Assembly (NCBI RefSeq): GCF_029428875.1
Contig: NZ_JAJSOO010000001.1
Location: 4,650,001-4,714,000 of the forward strand
DNA length: 64,000 nucleotides
DNA from: Streptomyces sp. JH34
Lineage (GTDB): Bacteria > Actinomycetota > Actinomycetes > Streptomycetales > Streptomycetaceae
Direction: 5' to 3'
Shown: piece by piece, positions 43,709 through 51,728 of the stretch
How the letters are laid out: each line of letters begins with the position of its first letter
How positions within the stretch are numbered: position 1 is the stretch's first letter
Notes under the pieces: model-generated
The model's database searches: none
Seen by the model: the letters and a program-made list of their open reading frames with translations, nothing else
What the model was told of the DNA's origin: nothing
Program-made: the position numbers and the translations under genes

Positions 43709-43908
43709 CTCCCGGATCATGCGTGTCGAGCAACTTCGGCGCGATGTCGAGTGCCGCGCCCGTGGCCAGGCACTCTGTGGGCGGCACGGTGTAGGGCTTG
43801 GTGGTCTTCCTCTTGCCCAGGTGTTGAGCAGGGCTCGGCCTGCGCGACGCGGGAGGCGTACTCCGCATCGAGGGCGGCGGCCAGACAGGGTGTGTTGGCG
43901 TGCTCGCG
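43692..43908 (-). pseudogene. Possible frameshifted gene remnant
   Basis: Two protein-like segments lie in different minus-strand frames: REHANTPCLAAALDAEYASR (upstream) and KRKTTKPYTVPPTECLATGA continuing to LLDTHDPGDARRR (downstream, ending in the hairpin). Together they look like the tail of one gene broken by a frameshift near 43825. No family was recognised. Confidence 0.3.
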
Positions 43909-43974
43909 GGCGACGGGCGGAGCGCAACTGCCTGGGCCGCGAACCGGCTTTCCCGCGAGTACACCGTGAGTCGC

Positions 43975-44223
43975 GGTCGCGGCGGACGAGAGCGTGCTCG
44001 TCAACTGTTAGAGACAGGCCGCGTCGCGCTGTTCCTTGATGGGCTCGATGAAGTCAGCGGCAAGCTGCGGGCCGCGATGGTGAGTGCGCTGGGGCCCGCG
44101 CCGTTTCGGTTGGTACTGATCTCCCGTACCAAGGAGGCTACTCTCACTGCCAAGAAGGCCCGGTTGGGCGGCGCCGTCGCCCTCGAGCTTCAGCCGGTCC
44201 AGCCCGCCGATGCCGCCGAGTAA
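43975..44223 (+). pseudogene. NACHT NTPase fragment
   Basis: The reading frame gives RARQLLETGRVALFLDGLDEV, then FRLVLISRTKEATLTAKKAR and ALELQPVQPADAAE: the Walker B and sensor part of a NACHT ATPase (LFLDGLDE). The Walker A loop that should lie about 60 residues earlier is missing, and the frame stops after about 80 residues where a full protein would run many hundreds more. It is a broken remnant, perhaps of an Avs/bNACHT-type defence gene. Confidence 0.65.
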
Positions 44224-44226
44224 CCC

Positions 44227-44346
44227 CGGCGCCCACCCGACGCGACAGCCGGGCCGTCAACCTGCCCCAGCCCACGAAATTCCGCACCTCGCAGGCACAG
44301 AGCCCCGTCAGTGAACCGACGAAAACTCGTGAACGGCCTCGGCTAA
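44227..44346 (+). repeat. 120-bp direct repeat, copy 1
   Basis: It starts CGGCGCCCACCCGACGCGAC and includes CTGCCCCAGCCCACGAAATT and GCACAGAGCC. It is about 85-90% identical by eye to 45676-45795. It directly follows the NACHT fragment. Confidence 0.85.
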
Positions 44347-44486
44347 CGAACACCGAACGAAAGCACAAGCACCGAAGAGTGACGAACCGTAAAGCGAAGA
44401 CTGGCGATAGTTGGCACTTGGTTCGTCGTGCGTGAACGGCACCCCATAGTGCGGACGCCACGCACCACGGTACGGCCGACCATGAG

Positions 44487-44927
44487 TCATGCGGCCGAGC
44501 GATAACCTCTCAGCCAAGCCTCACATTCCAGCCGTTCGTTTGCCTCTTCCTCATCCAAGTACACGACGCCTTGTCCCCTGCAGTCCTCACACGTCGCCCA
44601 GGACGGCCCATCCTCAGGCCCATCCTCATCGGTGCCGATTTGAACGGATCCGTCTCCTGCGCACTCACTGCACGGAAACTTGTACTCGCCCGGGGGCAGC
44701 GGAGGGACAAGCGGCGCGTCGACCTCTTTCTCCCCGCCAGCCTTCGGCGTCCCCGCGAACGCGACGGCTACTGCGGCGGTGACCGCGAGGGCACCGATGA
44801 TCACCTCCCTGTTCTCCTGGAACAGCGTCGTCGCGGTCTTGGCGGCGGAGGCGATCCGGCGCCGAACAGCAGGGAGCCGACCGCCGCCCTCGGTGGAATC
44901 TCCGCAAGATTCCTTGGAGTTAGTCAT
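44487..44927 (-). CDS. Membrane protein with DnaJ-like CxxCxGxG zinc motif
   Basis: 146 residues from ATG 44927. A charged N-terminus is followed by one hydrophobic helix (about 42-60: VIIGALAVTAAVAVAFAG). A C-terminal soluble part has two cysteine pairs, CSECAGDG and CEDCRGQG, the CxxCxGxG form of DnaJ zinc centres. A long Asp/Glu stretch separates the pairs. No family name is known to me. Its start codon overlaps the start of the divergent gene at 44926. Confidence 0.55.
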   Translation of the reverse strand: MTNSKESCGDSTEGGGRLPAVRRRIASAAKTATTLFQENREVIIGALAVTAAVAVAFAGTPKAGGEKEVDAPLVPPLPPGEYKFPCSECAGDGSVQIGTDEDGPEDGPSWATCEDCRGQGVVYLDEEEANERLECEAWLRGYRSAA

Positions 44928-45207
44928 GGCCACACTGTGCCACCGCGAGAGGAGGATGGCCATCGCTTCCCACGGCACCGGAAGACGGGAGGCCCGTACG
45001 GTCGCGGAAAGGCGCCTGTACGCCGCAGTCGCCAGGGTCGCTAACCGCGCGCTCGCGGAAGCCAAGACCGCCGCGGCGGACGACGGCCTACCGCTGCGTC
45101 CGAAGCCCGTACGCATCCGCAGGCCCGGGGAACAACTCGCCGCCAAGGAGATTGACCTGCGCGAACGGCTCCAGTCCCAGCCCCACCCGAACGCCGAGCA
45201 ACGGTAG
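44926..45207 (+). CDS. Small basic hypothetical protein
   Basis: 93 residues from ATG 44926, which has TTGGAG six bases upstream; ATG 44956 is the alternative but abuts its GGAGG. The sequence is Arg/Ala-rich and helical (RLYAAVARVANRALAEAKTA, GEQLAAKEIDLRERL). No domain is recognised. It is divergent from the zinc-motif membrane protein gene, and the two start codons share bases. Confidence 0.45.
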   Translation: MATLCHRERRMAIASHGTGRREARTVAERRLYAAVARVANRALAEAKTAAADDGLPLRPKPVRIRRPGEQLAAKEIDLRERLQSQPHPNAEQR

Positions 45208-45211
45208 GTTC

Positions 45212-45460
45212 TCAGCCGACCAGCACCAGAGCGGCGTCGTACTGCTCGACGGCCCAGGGCAGCACCACACGCGACAGCAGGAACCAGTCGGTGTAGCGGT
45301 GCAGTTCTCAGTCCCTCACTGGGAAGAGGAACTCCTCCGAGGGCGCTTCCGGATCGGAGGGAAGTGAGAGGGCGGTTCGCGCCGACACGGCCTCGAACCG
45401 ACCCAGGGTGCGTATGAGACCCGCTTCCGGGTCGAATTCACGCCGCACCAGTCCGAGAAC
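45212..45460 (-). pseudogene. Broken gene remnant with in-frame stop
   Basis: One minus-strand frame gives VRREFDPEAGLIRTLGRFEA, SEEFLFPVRD, a stop, then ELHRYTDWFLLSRVVLPWAV and EQYDAALVLVG before the final TGA. The segments on both sides of the internal stop look like real protein. No family was recognised. Confidence 0.4.
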
Positions 45461-45526
45461 AGCCAGTCCTCAGCTTCCTGGGCCGAGATGTGAGCGTGTG
45501 ACTCGACTGCGTCAGCCACTGCCTGC

Positions 45527-45619
45527 CGCCGCTGGCTCCGCTTCACCGCCCGATGGCTCTGGACGGATGTGATCACCCGCGCGATCGAGCGACTCGCAGC
45601 CCTGCCGAACCCCGGATGA
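45527..45619 (+). pseudogene. C-terminal gene remnant (possibly NACHT-type)
   Basis: The frame reads RRWLRFTARWLWTDVITRAI, then ERLAALPNPG and stop, followed closely by repeat copy 2. It has no start or body upstream. Its position relative to the repeat mirrors that of the NACHT fragment and copy 1, so both may be ends of related genes. That link is inferred. Confidence 0.35.
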
Positions 45620-45675
45620 CCAGTAGCTCCGACCGTCCCGACGAGCCACAGCAACATTTCGGAGCCGTGGAACCT

Positions 45676-45795
45676 CGGCGCCCACCCGACGCGACAGCCG
45701 CGCCGCCAACCTGCCCCAGCCCACGAAATTCCGCACCTCGCAAGCACAGAGCCTCGTCAGCGAACCGACGAGGACTTATGAACGATCGAGGTTAG
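45676..45795 (+). repeat. 120-bp direct repeat, copy 2
   Basis: Same block as 44227-44346, 1449 bp further on, diverged at scattered positions. Confidence 0.85.
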
Positions 45796-45881
45796 GGTGC
45801 GCAGAGCCGCATGGGCGGCTAGTCAAGATGGGCGACCGCGTCATCACGGACCAGCGTGCCTGACCTTTTTCTCATCGGTGA

Positions 45882-46040
45882 TCATTTCCAGACTTCGTTG
45901 AGAACAAGGGCGGCAGGGGAGATGCCGCCCGTTTGGCTGGCTGAGGGTGACGTACCGCAGGGTGCGCCAGCGTTGCTTGAGTGCGGCGGCGGCGCGATCA
46001 CTGAGCGCACGAATGCTTCTGATCAGGCCGTTTGCGGGTC
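45882..46040 (-). pseudogene. IS5-type transposase C-terminal remnant
   Basis: The minus strand gives LIRSIRALSDRAAAALKQRW, then RTLRYVTLS, and in a shifted frame ISPAALVLNEVWK and stop. This is the usual end of DDE transposases of the IS5 group. Only about 55 residues remain and they are frameshifted. Confidence 0.5.
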
Positions 46041-46111
46041 GTGTGTCTACGCGCAGGGCCTGCTCGGACTGACTCTTGGGGCGCGGACACTGGGACGTGG
46101 AACCCGAGCGC

Positions 46112-47101
46112 TCATGCCCCGTTCTCCGTGTGGAGGATCGCTGCCCTGGCTGCCCAGGCCAAGACGCTCTGTCCCCTCATGGACAGTCCTAGTCGGTTCC
46201 AGTGGAAGATCACGTGGTAGCTGAGTACCTGTCGCAATCCGCGGTCGAGCGTTCCGTCTTGGACTGCGTGGCCGAGGTTCTGCCCCGCGTCGCGGAAGGC
46301 GGTGGCCCACTCGGCGACGGGCTCCAGCGGTCCGCCTGGGCGCAGCAGAGCTTTGCTGTCGGCGAAGAGTAGGGGCCGGATCTCCCGCGCGCGGGCGTCG
46401 AGGCTGTCAGTTGAGACATCATTGATGGCTGAGCGGTGTTCTTCTGTGATGACGCGGTGCCAGACATCACCTTGCTCGTACCACTCCAGTTTGGCCTCGC
46501 GCATCATGAGTGTGCAGAGAAGGACGGACAGCTCGCGAGGACCCACGGCCAGGTCGCCGCGCTGCCGTAACTGCTGTGCCTCCCGGCTGTCGGTGATGAA
46601 CAGGGCGTGCGCGGCCGTCATACCGGCTGCTCCTCCGAACGCTGCGGTCTCCGGCTCGTAGATGCCGGGCCACCATCGTTGTAGATGCCCGTCGGCGACG
46701 AGGCGGTCCAAGTCGGCACCGACAGTCAACTTGGGCCCGATCGTGTGCCGTACGCGCAGACGCAGGCGCCAGCAGGGGTGCTTGCGGGTGTACCACCAGC
46801 CGTCGATGGCGCCGGCTGCTTCAGCGTCTCGCAGGACGGGCAGCACGTGTGTGGTGAAGGTGGTGTCGGCGTTCGCCCAGTCGGTGAAGTGGAGGTATGC
46901 GTGCCACCAGTCGATGGTGGCGGAGCGACGGTCCAGGGCTTCTCGGCCGGCCTGGTCGTAGACCTTGACGGCGCTGGACAGGGCCACGGTGTCCATCCCG
47001 TACTGGTGCGCGGCGTCGGCGATCGGTAGTCCGGTGAGGACGGCGAGGACCGCGTTCTGGATCAGGGGTGGTTCCGCCTGGGTCAGTTGATCAGGAGACA
47101 T
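46112..47101 (-). CDS. Thiopeptide-type bacteriocin biosynthesis protein (SpaB_C-like)
   Basis: A 329-residue protein with the small LanB-like domain. The core segment is WWHAYLHFTDWANADTTFTTHVLPVLRDAEAAGAIDGWWYTRKHPCWRLRLRVR (quoted in parts), followed by ETAAFGGAAGMTAAHALFITDS. Such stand-alone domains act as the elimination half of split dehydratases or as extra partners of full LanB. The ATG at 47101 (MSPDQL) overlaps the LanC gene end by 19 bp; ATG 47110 is possible. It is last in the lanthipeptide operon. Confidence 0.8.
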   Translation of the reverse strand: MSPDQLTQAEPPLIQNAVLAVLTGLPIADAAHQYGMDTVALSSAVKVYDQAGREALDRRSATIDWWHAYLHFTDWANADTTFTTHVLPVLRDAEAAGAIDGWWYTRKHPCWRLRLRVRHTIGPKLTVGADLDRLVADGHLQRWWPGIYEPETAAFGGAAGMTAAHALFITDSREAQQLRQRGDLAVGPRELSVLLCTLMMREAKLEWYEQGDVWHRVITEEHRSAINDVSTDSLDARAREIRPLLFADSKALLRPGGPLEPVAEWATAFRDAGQNLGHAVQDGTLDRGLRQVLSYHVIFHWNRLGLSMRGQSVLAWAARAAILHTENGA

Positions 47102-48315
47102 GAGTCCCATCCGGTGATCGGGGCCTGCTGTGAGGCATAGGTGGTCAGGGCGAGCGCGGTGCCGGCATCGCCGTTGATCAGCCCGGTCGTGGGGTGGCCG
47201 CCGGGTTGGGCTTGTGCTACGAGGGTCTCGCCGAGGCGCTTCGGGAGGGTCTGAAGTCGGTGGTCGAGGGCGTCGGCGGCGGCGCGGGTTGCGGTCTGGT
47301 AGATGCCTGCCCAGCCGTGGCACAGACCCGAGTCGGTGACGTGAGCGAGCTGTTCGGGGTCGGTCAGGGCGCGGTACAGGGCGTCCTCGTAGAACGCCTG
47401 GACGTCGGGGGCGCCCAGGGCGAGGCCGGCGAGTTGCCCGGCCCGTGCGATGCCCGTGGTTCCGTAGCACCAGCTCGGCCGGGTGGGAGCGTCGTGGTGC
47501 GGGCGCCCAAGGTCGAGATCGCGGCGCGAGATGTACTCGGGCCACCAGGGACCGGAGGGACTGAGCTGGCACCAGGCGTCAAGGTGTTCGCAGATGCTCC
47601 AGATGGCTTCGCGGTGGCCGCCGACGGTGATGCCGCGGCGCATGGCCTGGGCCAGGAGGAGGAGCGGGCCGGTAATGCCGTGGGCGGCACCGAAGTTGCC
47701 GTGGCCGCCCGGGAAGTGGGGGGACTCACCGCGGGCCGGGTCGTGGCGGACCCACCAGCCCGGCAGGCCGCGGCCGTCGAGGGCGACGGGGCGGGTCAGG
47801 GCAACGAGGTACTTCAGGACCCGTTCCAGGGGGAGCCCTTCGGGGTCGGTCCGCAGGAGGTAGGCCCCGATGCCGGTGAGGCCGTAGAACAGGTCGTACT
47901 CGGCGAACGTGGGCAGGTCGCCCTTGCGGATGCGGGTGAGAGCGGCGTCCACACGTCGGTGGGTCAGATCGGTGATGCGCTGGTGCAGTGTCCGGCGCGC
48001 CGGTTCGTACAGGTGCTGGAAGGACGGCGGGACGGTGGTGAGGACGAAGCCGAGGGCCGGGGCGCCGAGGAACAGTCCGGCGGTGTCGGCCGCGCTGATG
48101 TGCCCGGCCGCTGCGGAGGTGATCCACCGGTGAGAGGGGCGCCAGGAGCCGCCGTGACGGCTGGCCATCTCAATGTGCAGCAGACTGATTCCGGCGGCGC
48201 CGTCGGCGAGGGACTGCACTGCCCACGGCTCGTCCGGGGGCGGCGGAGCGGGTTGCGCGAGGTGGGCGGCGTACTGCTCCAGGATCGTTGCGGTGGTGGC
48301 GGCCGGCGCGGTCAT
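47083..48315 (-). CDS. Lanthionine synthetase C-like cyclase (LanC)
   Basis: A 410-residue cyclase with the alpha/alpha-barrel repeats DGAAGISLLHIEMA, GLTGIGAYLL and GNFGAAHGITGPLLLL. The zinc ligands are the Cys of SWCYGTTGIARA and the Cys-His of LCHGWAGIYQTA. It joins cysteines to dehydrated Ser/Thr of the precursor peptide. The start ATG overlaps the LanB stop (ATGA). All catalytic residues are present. Confidence 0.92.
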   Translation of the reverse strand: MTAPAATTATILEQYAAHLAQPAPPPPDEPWAVQSLADGAAGISLLHIEMASRHGGSWRPSHRWITSAAAGHISAADTAGLFLGAPALGFVLTTVPPSFQHLYEPARRTLHQRITDLTHRRVDAALTRIRKGDLPTFAEYDLFYGLTGIGAYLLRTDPEGLPLERVLKYLVALTRPVALDGRGLPGWWVRHDPARGESPHFPGGHGNFGAAHGITGPLLLLAQAMRRGITVGGHREAIWSICEHLDAWCQLSPSGPWWPEYISRRDLDLGRPHHDAPTRPSWCYGTTGIARAGQLAGLALGAPDVQAFYEDALYRALTDPEQLAHVTDSGLCHGWAGIYQTATRAAADALDHRLQTLPKRLGETLVAQAQPGGHPTTGLINGDAGTALALTTYASQQAPITGWDSCLLIN

Positions 48316-51300
48316 CGGGCGGCCATCCTGTGCTGGAGGGCCGCGGTTCGTACGAGCCGGATCGTGGTTTCCTCGGCACGCGGGTCGACGCCCAGGGCCC
48401 GGACGTGGTGCTGGTGCAGGAGAGACCGGGCAACGTCGAGCGGATCACGCTGACCGGTCAAGGCGTTCCGGTAGGCGTCCACGGCGGCGGCGCGGGCCCG
48501 CCATGCTTCGGCGACCGCAGGGCCGCAAGGGAGGGCCGTGAGCGCGGAGGTGTCGTTCGGCGCTGCGAGTTCGAGCACCTGGGTACGCAGGGACCGGTTC
48601 AGTGGCCCCGTGCCTTGGGGAAGGTTGCGCACCAACCACTCTTCGGCCGCTGCGGTGTTCGGCGCCAGGGGGGTGACGAGGTGCAGGGCGCTGGCTGCGG
48701 CGAGGGCTTGCGGGGCGAGGGCGTCAGTGTGCTCGATGAGCTGGATCTGCGCGAGGGCGACGGCGGAGTCCGCTGCGAACACCTGGTGTGCAGCATCCAT
48801 GGCTGCCTCGCCGCCGAAGCGCCCGGTCTGCGGCTGGTAGGTAGCCAGGACCAGCCCGGCCGCCAGACCGATCCCGTGCAGCCTGTCCGCCCACGTACGA
48901 ACGTGTTGGGCGGCGGCCCCGTATGCGTCCGGCGGCAGGTGCAGCGTGAGGTCGAGGTGCTGGTCGGCGTCCGGGCGGGCCATCTCCCGGTGCCGGGTGA
49001 ACCACCAGACCGGCGGGGTGTCGCCGAACGCGGCGAGAAGGGTGGGCAGGTGGTGGCACAGGATCTCGTCGTGGCGGCGCGGGTGGGCGTGGAGCTGCGC
49101 GAGCAGCACGTCACCGGCGCCTGGAAGGTGCCGCCCGGGGACCGGTGACGTAGCGGAGCGCGGCCGGGGCACATCGGAGGTCTCCGGCTGCACCCGGCCC
49201 AGGGAGAGCCAGATCTCGTGTGCCCGTCCGATCCAGCCGTGGGCGTCTGTGTCCGGGACCTCGCGCAGCTCCAGACGCCGGGCGTTGTTGAGGTGGGTGC
49301 GCAGGGTCCGGCGGTGGACCGGGTGGGACAGGTCGAGGGGAAGGCGCTGGTCGTACTCGATGATCGCGACCTGCATGGGGACCCGTAGCCGGTCCCGCCA
49401 GGCGGTGAAGGCGTCCTCCCACTCCTCGGTCGAGGCTTTGCGGCCGGGCAGGTCGTCGGCCATCAGCAGCCATCGGGCCTGCGTGAGGATGGTGCGGCGG
49501 TAGCGCACCCGGGGGAGGAACGGGAGCCGGGAGCCGGCGCCGAAGTCGAAAGGCTTGTAGGCGGCGTACCGCCCGTTGGCCACTTCGGCGATGAACCGGG
49601 CCAGTGGTGGGGTCTGTGTCCCGCCTTCCAGGGCGTGCAGAACCCGCACGTCGATGCGCCGGCCGGTGGAGAGCTGCACGAGGTGGAAGCTGCGCGGGTC
49701 CGCGGTGACGGCGATGTCGGCGAGCGGGATCGTCGTCTCGTCCGTCTCCTGGTGGCCGGACAGTTCGATGAGGTGCGGCAGCAGCCGCGGCGTACGGGTG
49801 ACGTTCTCGTTGCGGTGGCGGCGAGGCGGGAACACGAGCTGCGCCGTGAGGGCGTCCGGCGCCCCGTGGTACGTGGCGGCGAGCGCGTCCTGATCCTCGG
49901 GCGGCAGGACGTGGGCGAACCGGCCAGCCATGCTGCTGCCGGGGCGGGGGACCGCGGTGAGAAGGACATCGAAGGTGCCGCTGGACAGTGCCCGGGTGCT
50001 GGGTGAGTGGACTTCGAAGGCGGTCTCCACCCGGGGTACGAACAGCCGCTGGTCCTCTCCGGCGGCCTTCTCCAAGGCGTCGACCATGTCGTCCGTCAGC
50101 CGCAGTTCATCGCGACCGTCCAAGAGGACTTGCTGCATCAGCGCGAGCAGCAGTTCGTCGCGGTCGGTGCGCACCTTCAGGGCGGCGCCGCGTTCGGAGC
50201 CGACGTATCCGGCGGGCAGGCCCAGACCGCTGTCGGCGACCAGGTCCATCACCGGCACCAGGGCCCCGACGCCGTACCGGGCCCGGAAGCGGCGGTGGTA
50301 GTCGCGCCAGTGCTGGTAGCCGTAGGGCTGCGGGGTGGTCCGGTAGAGGGCCGACACGGCTGCTTGCACTTCCGCGATCACGGACTGCGGGAGCTGGGTC
50401 TCGCAGTCGAGGGCGGTGTCAATGAGCAGCGGTGTCGGGGTGACGGTGGTGAGGTCGCGCATCCGCGCGGCGACGGCGCTCACGCTGGTGTCGGAAAGCG
50501 TCGGCTGGTGGGCGGAGACGTCGTCGCGCAGCGCGTACAGCGCGTGGACCAGGTCCCGCACCTCGGGGACGTCGTCCGCCTGGTGCCGGTCCAGTTCGCG
50601 GCACAGGTGCTGAAAGCCGTCCACGGTGGTCATGGGCGCCCAGAGGCTGGTGATGAGGAACTGCTGCTCGACCAGGCTGGTGAGAAGGGCGTCGATCTTC
50701 TCCGGTGTCGCCTGCGGGAAGCGGTCGCGCAGGTGGCTGTGGAGGTCGCCGTAGAGGATGGAGGTGCGGGCCGCGTCCATGGCGGCGGCCACCGGCCGGG
50801 CGTTGCGGACGGATATCTCGACCGGGGCCAGCAGGACAGCGTGGCCGTCGGAGGGCGGACCCGGTGCCACGAGCCGGTCACCGCGTGCGCGGGCGGCGTT
50901 GTTGGCGACGAGCGGTAACCGCTTCAGCAACGCTGGCGTGCGCTGGAGCCGGAGGACCATGTCGGTGACCCATTCAGAGTCCGGCCGGATCATCGCGCGG
51001 TGCTTGTCGCGCCACCGCGCGCTCGCCCGGGGCCCGACCGATACCGGGGCGGTGCCGGCGAACAGTCCGAGCGGGGTCGGCCGGTGCTGCCACCGCAGGA
51101 GGTAGGAGACCGTCGACAGCGCGGTGCGGCGGACGTGACGTGGCTCGGTCTGCCGACCCCGGACGACGGCCTCGATAGCGTCCGACAGTACGGGGGTGGC
51201 CAGCTTCAGCGCGCTGCGGAAGTCCTCGCGCTGCCAGATGCGGTTTAGCCATCCGCGGGTGACGGCCACGTTGTCCAGGTCGAGGGTACGGGGGATGTCT

Positions 51301-51377
51301 GCCGACCCGGAGCTGGTGGTGGCGCGCAGCATCGCAACGCCTTGCCACAGGTATCCGGCGGCTGCTCGGGAAGCCAT
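48312..51377 (-). CDS. Class I lantibiotic dehydratase (LanB)
   Basis: A 1021-residue protein, the usual length for a full LanB. The glutamylation domain shows TVSYLLRWQHRPTPLGLFAGTAPV near residue 90 and VLLTAVPRPGSSMAGRFAHVLP. The C-terminal elimination domain (from about residue 770) contains VWWFTRHREMARPDADQHLDLTLHL (quoted in parts) and GGEAAMDAAHQVFAADS. It dehydrates Ser/Thr using glutamyl-tRNA. The ATG at 51377 follows GGAAGG. The operon also holds a second, separate C-terminal-type domain protein (46112-47101), so the elimination function appears twice. Confidence 0.92.
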   Translation of the reverse strand: MASRAAAGYLWQGVAMLRATTSSGSADIPRTLDLDNVAVTRGWLNRIWQREDFRSALKLATPVLSDAIEAVVRGRQTEPRHVRRTALSTVSYLLRWQHRPTPLGLFAGTAPVSVGPRASARWRDKHRAMIRPDSEWVTDMVLRLQRTPALLKRLPLVANNAARARGDRLVAPGPPSDGHAVLLAPVEISVRNARPVAAAMDAARTSILYGDLHSHLRDRFPQATPEKIDALLTSLVEQQFLITSLWAPMTTVDGFQHLCRELDRHQADDVPEVRDLVHALYALRDDVSAHQPTLSDTSVSAVAARMRDLTTVTPTPLLIDTALDCETQLPQSVIAEVQAAVSALYRTTPQPYGYQHWRDYHRRFRARYGVGALVPVMDLVADSGLGLPAGYVGSERGAALKVRTDRDELLLALMQQVLLDGRDELRLTDDMVDALEKAAGEDQRLFVPRVETAFEVHSPSTRALSSGTFDVLLTAVPRPGSSMAGRFAHVLPPEDQDALAATYHGAPDALTAQLVFPPRRHRNENVTRTPRLLPHLIELSGHQETDETTIPLADIAVTADPRSFHLVQLSTGRRIDVRVLHALEGGTQTPPLARFIAEVANGRYAAYKPFDFGAGSRLPFLPRVRYRRTILTQARWLLMADDLPGRKASTEEWEDAFTAWRDRLRVPMQVAIIEYDQRLPLDLSHPVHRRTLRTHLNNARRLELREVPDTDAHGWIGRAHEIWLSLGRVQPETSDVPRPRSATSPVPGRHLPGAGDVLLAQLHAHPRRHDEILCHHLPTLLAAFGDTPPVWWFTRHREMARPDADQHLDLTLHLPPDAYGAAAQHVRTWADRLHGIGLAAGLVLATYQPQTGRFGGEAAMDAAHQVFAADSAVALAQIQLIEHTDALAPQALAAASALHLVTPLAPNTAAAEEWLVRNLPQGTGPLNRSLRTQVLELAAPNDTSALTALPCGPAVAEAWRARAAAVDAYRNALTGQRDPLDVARSLLHQHHVRALGVDPRAEETTIRLVRTAALQHRMAAR

Positions 51378-51471
51378 GAGGCCCTTCCATGAGGCGGCGC
51401 GGGGAGAGGAGAGGGGCCCGTGGGCCGGGCGAAGCGCTTCGCCCGGCCCACAGGTGACGGGTCGGCCTGGA

Positions 51472-51678
51472 TCAGGCCGGGTCCTCCGTGAAGGAACCGC
51501 AGGCGGAGGCACCGGTCGCGCAGGTTTGGCCACAGCCGTCGCCCGTGGAGCACATGAGATGGCCGTACGAGTGCTCGGCGATGACGACCTTCACGTCCAG
51601 GGGCGCGAAGTCGTCGTCGTCCAGGCCCGCCAGTGGGGCGGGCGCGACCGGGGGCGGAGCGAGAGTGGCGCTCGTCAT
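51472..51678 (-). CDS. FxLD-type lanthipeptide precursor
   Basis: A 68-residue peptide. The leader holds the acidic run and hallmark DDDDFAPLDVKVVI (an F..LD motif, residues 20-33). The core after about residue 37 contains Cys43, Cys49, Cys53 and Cys60 with Ser/Thr at 44, 45, 52, 55, 58, 62 and 64, giving material for up to four thioether rings. Asp47 sits before Gly between Ser44/Thr45 and Cys49, a likely target for the neighbouring methyltransferase. The ATG follows AGGAAGG. LanB, LanC and methyltransferase genes surround it on the same strand. Confidence 0.9.
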   Translation of the reverse strand: MTSATLAPPPVAPAPLAGLDDDDFAPLDVKVVIAEHSYGHLMCSTGDGCGQTCATGASACGSFTEDPA

Positions 51679-51728
51679 GATGTGCCTTCCTCTTGTTGGG
51701 GTGGTGCGGGACGACCTGGCTCCCGGTG

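Noticed and set aside
43900..44223. Considered as a full small ATPase gene
   Set aside because: It lacks Walker A and stops after the NACHT Walker-B region, so it is listed as a fragment.
45856..46224. Plus-strand open frame of 122 codons
   Set aside because: It overlaps the end of the lanthipeptide gene and the transposase remnant on the other strand; no ribosome site or domain.
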